Source of the DNA: Chlamydiota bacterium
GTDB taxonomy: Bacteria > Chlamydiota > Chlamydiia > Chlamydiales > JAAZZY01
NCBI GenBank assembly: GCA_022601335.1
Contig: JAJACV010000011.1
Coordinates: 1-57,735 of the forward strand
Reading direction: 5' to 3'
DNA: 57,735 nucleotides
Notes under the pieces: generated by a model
Seen by the model: only the letters and a program-made list of their open reading frames with translations
What the model was told of the DNA's origin: nothing
The model's database searches: none
Part shown: positions 56,551-57,735 of the stretch, piece after piece
How positions within the stretch are numbered: the first letter of the stretch is position 1
Layout: the number at the start of each line of letters is the position of its first letter
Program-made: the position numbers and the translations under genes

Positions 56551-56569
56551 TAAAAGATCAAATCTTTTA
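56551..56569. repeat. Palindrome in the exonuclease - 56617 gap
   Basis: TAAAAGAT (56551-56558) and ATCTTTTA (56562-56569) form a perfect inverted repeat around CAA, in the 130-base divergent gap. It is AT-rich; an operator or weak hairpin is possible. Confidence 0.35.
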
Positions 56570-56616
56570 AAAAAAGCTTCTTTATTGAAAGTAAAAGGGT
56601 TGAGAGCCTACATATT

Positions 56617-56994
56617 ATGAGTGTATTTCAAAAATTAGTGTGTCGATTCAAGCATCCTATTTCTATGCCTGAAGATGTTGGAAAAGATCTAGGTGTTCAG
56701 GTTCTCTATAATGAAGTTTCTTTTCAGGAGTGTATAGATCACCTTACCGATTCTCATTACCGCCCTAAAAATTTAGTTAGATTCATGTCTCGAAAAAAGG
56801 CAGAGAGCCAATTTAAATCAGCTGTTCGTAAAGAAATTTTTGCCAAGCGTTCGCTTTTTTCGTACTATATATATCAAGGTTGGCTCTCTTTCGAGCTTGT
56901 TTTTGACAGCTCTGATCAATTAAGGCGTGTGTACATGCAACATAGAAATCTAGATTCGCCTGACCTAGGTGTGGAAATACCACTAAAGAGCTAA
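56617..56994 (+). CDS. Hypothetical protein, 125 residues
   Basis: I do not recognise a family. The product is soluble and basic in its middle part (KNLVRFMSRKKAESQFKSAVRKE), then has a predicted beta-sheet end (GWLSFELVFDSSDQLRRVYMQHR). It lacks a signal peptide. The ordered tail suggests a folded domain and a conserved gene. It is divergent from the exonuclease and ends sharing four bases (CTAA) with the stop of the pseudouridine synthase gene. Confidence 0.6.
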   Translation: MSVFQKLVCRFKHPISMPEDVGKDLGVQVLYNEVSFQECIDHLTDSHYRPKNLVRFMSRKKAESQFKSAVRKEIFAKRSLFSYYIYQGWLSFELVFDSSDQLRRVYMQHRNLDSPDLGVEIPLKS

Positions 56995-57725
56995 AAGCAT
57001 TCAGAGCTTTCTAAGAACCGCCACTGTCCTTCTTTGAGTTTGCCAAGTGTAATTTTTCCAATGCGCACTCTTTTAATAGAATTAACCTTTAATCGAACCA
57101 GTTCGCACATTCGCCTAATTTGTCTTTTTTTTCCTTCGGTTAAAACAAAACGTAAAAAATGGGTGTCTATCTGTTCAACAACCGCAGGTAAAAGAGCTTT
57201 TTCATCTAACGAGAGCCCATGTCTTAGAAGCTTGAGTTGTGTCTCTGTTACAGATTCTGAGACGCGAACTAGGTATTCTTTTTCAGTGAGACCTTTGTCT
57301 TGGATGAGCTTCTTGGCAACTCTTCCATCTTGAGTCAAAACTAAAAGACCTTTTGAGTTTATATCCAGCCTACCAGCAACTGCAATTTTCGGTAAGTAAG
57401 AGGGGAGTTTTAACTTAGTTTTGTAAGCTTTGTCACGGTTTTTTTCTTTCAAAAGTTCTACAGCTGCTTGGTAACCCTTTTCAGGAAGACAAGAGACAAT
57501 GCCTAAAGGTTTGTTAAGTAGAATGGTTAGCTTGTGGCTCTGCTCTTTTTGCGCTATATGTTTAAGCTCAATATCAGCATTGGGGTTTACTTTAGTGCCT
57601 AAGGTATCTATAACCTCTCCATTGACGAGTACGAGCCCTTTTTCTATGTAGCGATCTGCTTCACGTCTTGAGCATAGACCCTTTTCAGACATAAGTTTTG
57701 ATAAACGGACAGTAGTATTATTCAT
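56991..57725 (-). CDS. rRNA pseudouridine synthase, RsuA/RluB/RluF family
   Basis: This enzyme isomerises uridine in rRNA to pseudouridine. The 244-residue protein has an N-terminal S4 RNA-binding domain (LSKLMSEKGLCSRREADRYIEKG, about 8-30, and VLVNGEV), then the catalytic domain with LLNKPLGIVSC, the catalytic Asp in AGRLDINSKGLLVLTQDG (about 117-134) and EGKKRQIRRMCE near 196-207. The last motif is closest to RluF/RluB. The substrate position cannot be fixed by eye. The start lies 10 bases from the window end, so its upstream signals are mostly unseen. Confidence 0.92.
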   Translation of the reverse strand: MNNTTVRLSKLMSEKGLCSRREADRYIEKGLVLVNGEVIDTLGTKVNPNADIELKHIAQKEQSHKLTILLNKPLGIVSCLPEKGYQAAVELLKEKNRDKAYKTKLKLPSYLPKIAVAGRLDINSKGLLVLTQDGRVAKKLIQDKGLTEKEYLVRVSESVTETQLKLLRHGLSLDEKALLPAVVEQIDTHFLRFVLTEGKKRQIRRMCELVRLKVNSIKRVRIGKITLGKLKEGQWRFLESSECF

Positions 57726-57735
57726 ATCTAATTAT

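Noticed and set aside
1-57735. CRISPR arrays, rRNA genes, transposases, integrases, riboswitches
   Set aside because: None was seen on reading. No regularly spaced repeats, no rRNA segments and no mobile-element proteins are present, and no T-box or metabolite-sensing leader could be recognised upstream of valS, pdxH/tal or folP.

Overview
The window is a stretch of a bacterial chromosome that I place in the phylum Chlamydiota, most likely in an environmental lineage outside the family Chlamydiaceae. The placement rests on gene order. It runs infA, tRNA-Thr, tuf, tRNA-Trp, secE, nusG, rplK, rplA, rplJ, rplL, rpoB, rpoC, then tal, then a V-type ATPase operon (atpE, DUF2764, atpA, atpB, atpD, atpI, atpK), valS and pknD. 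Further on comes a htrB / ybbR / dacA / cydA / cydB block. From memory, this is close to the Chlamydia trachomatis order CT323 to CT301 and CT010 to CT014. The DNA is AT-rich, genes are densely packed and many ends overlap. No rRNA genes, CRISPR arrays, insertion sequences or integrases were seen.

Layout. 1-12.9 kb: translation and transcription genes on the + strand, with two tRNAs and several intergenic hairpins, closed by a clear terminator after rpoC. 13.0-18.3 kb: an ankyrin-like membrane protein, a tal-pdxH pair on the - strand with an ATGA overlap, a small zinc-ribbon protein and an alanine-rich protein of unknown function. 18.3-25.9 kb: the V-ATPase operon behind a good promoter. Its catalytic subunit gene atpA is broken into three frames by two apparent one-base deletions. 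25.9-37.5 kb: an accessory-rich stretch with fumC, a membrane-anchored PI4K-gamma-like kinase, a small lipoprotein, a membrane-anchored WaaP-like kinase, a sodium:alanine symporter, valS, a proline-rich one-TM protein and a haemagglutinin-type (TPS domain) secreted protein. 37.5-57.7 kb: pknD, pepN, several unknowns, pyk, rsmE, an unlisted 55-residue membrane protein, a lipid A acyltransferase with a GT4 glycosyltransferase, ybbR-dacA (c-di-AMP), folP, cydAB, an OprB-type porin, a DEDD exonuclease and a pseudouridine synthase.

Functional picture. The genes describe a host-associated cell with a membrane economy probably based on sodium. The V-ATPase proteolipid has the full set of side chains that bind Na+ in Enterococcus hirae NtpK, and a sodium-coupled alanine carrier lies downstream. 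Cytochrome bd supplies respiration at low oxygen. Envelope genes (acyltransferase, glycosyltransferase, WaaP-like kinase, OprB porin, TPS-domain protein) and probable host-directed proteins (PI4K-like kinase, PknD, ankyrin-like protein) make up most of the lineage-specific content.

The most interesting items are the PI4K-gamma-like kinase, the two homopolymer-associated breaks in atpA with a third of the same kind in the TPS gene, the predicted sodium specificity of the ATPase, and a perfect inverted repeat between folP and cydA. All family assignments were made by eye from protein motifs, without database searches.
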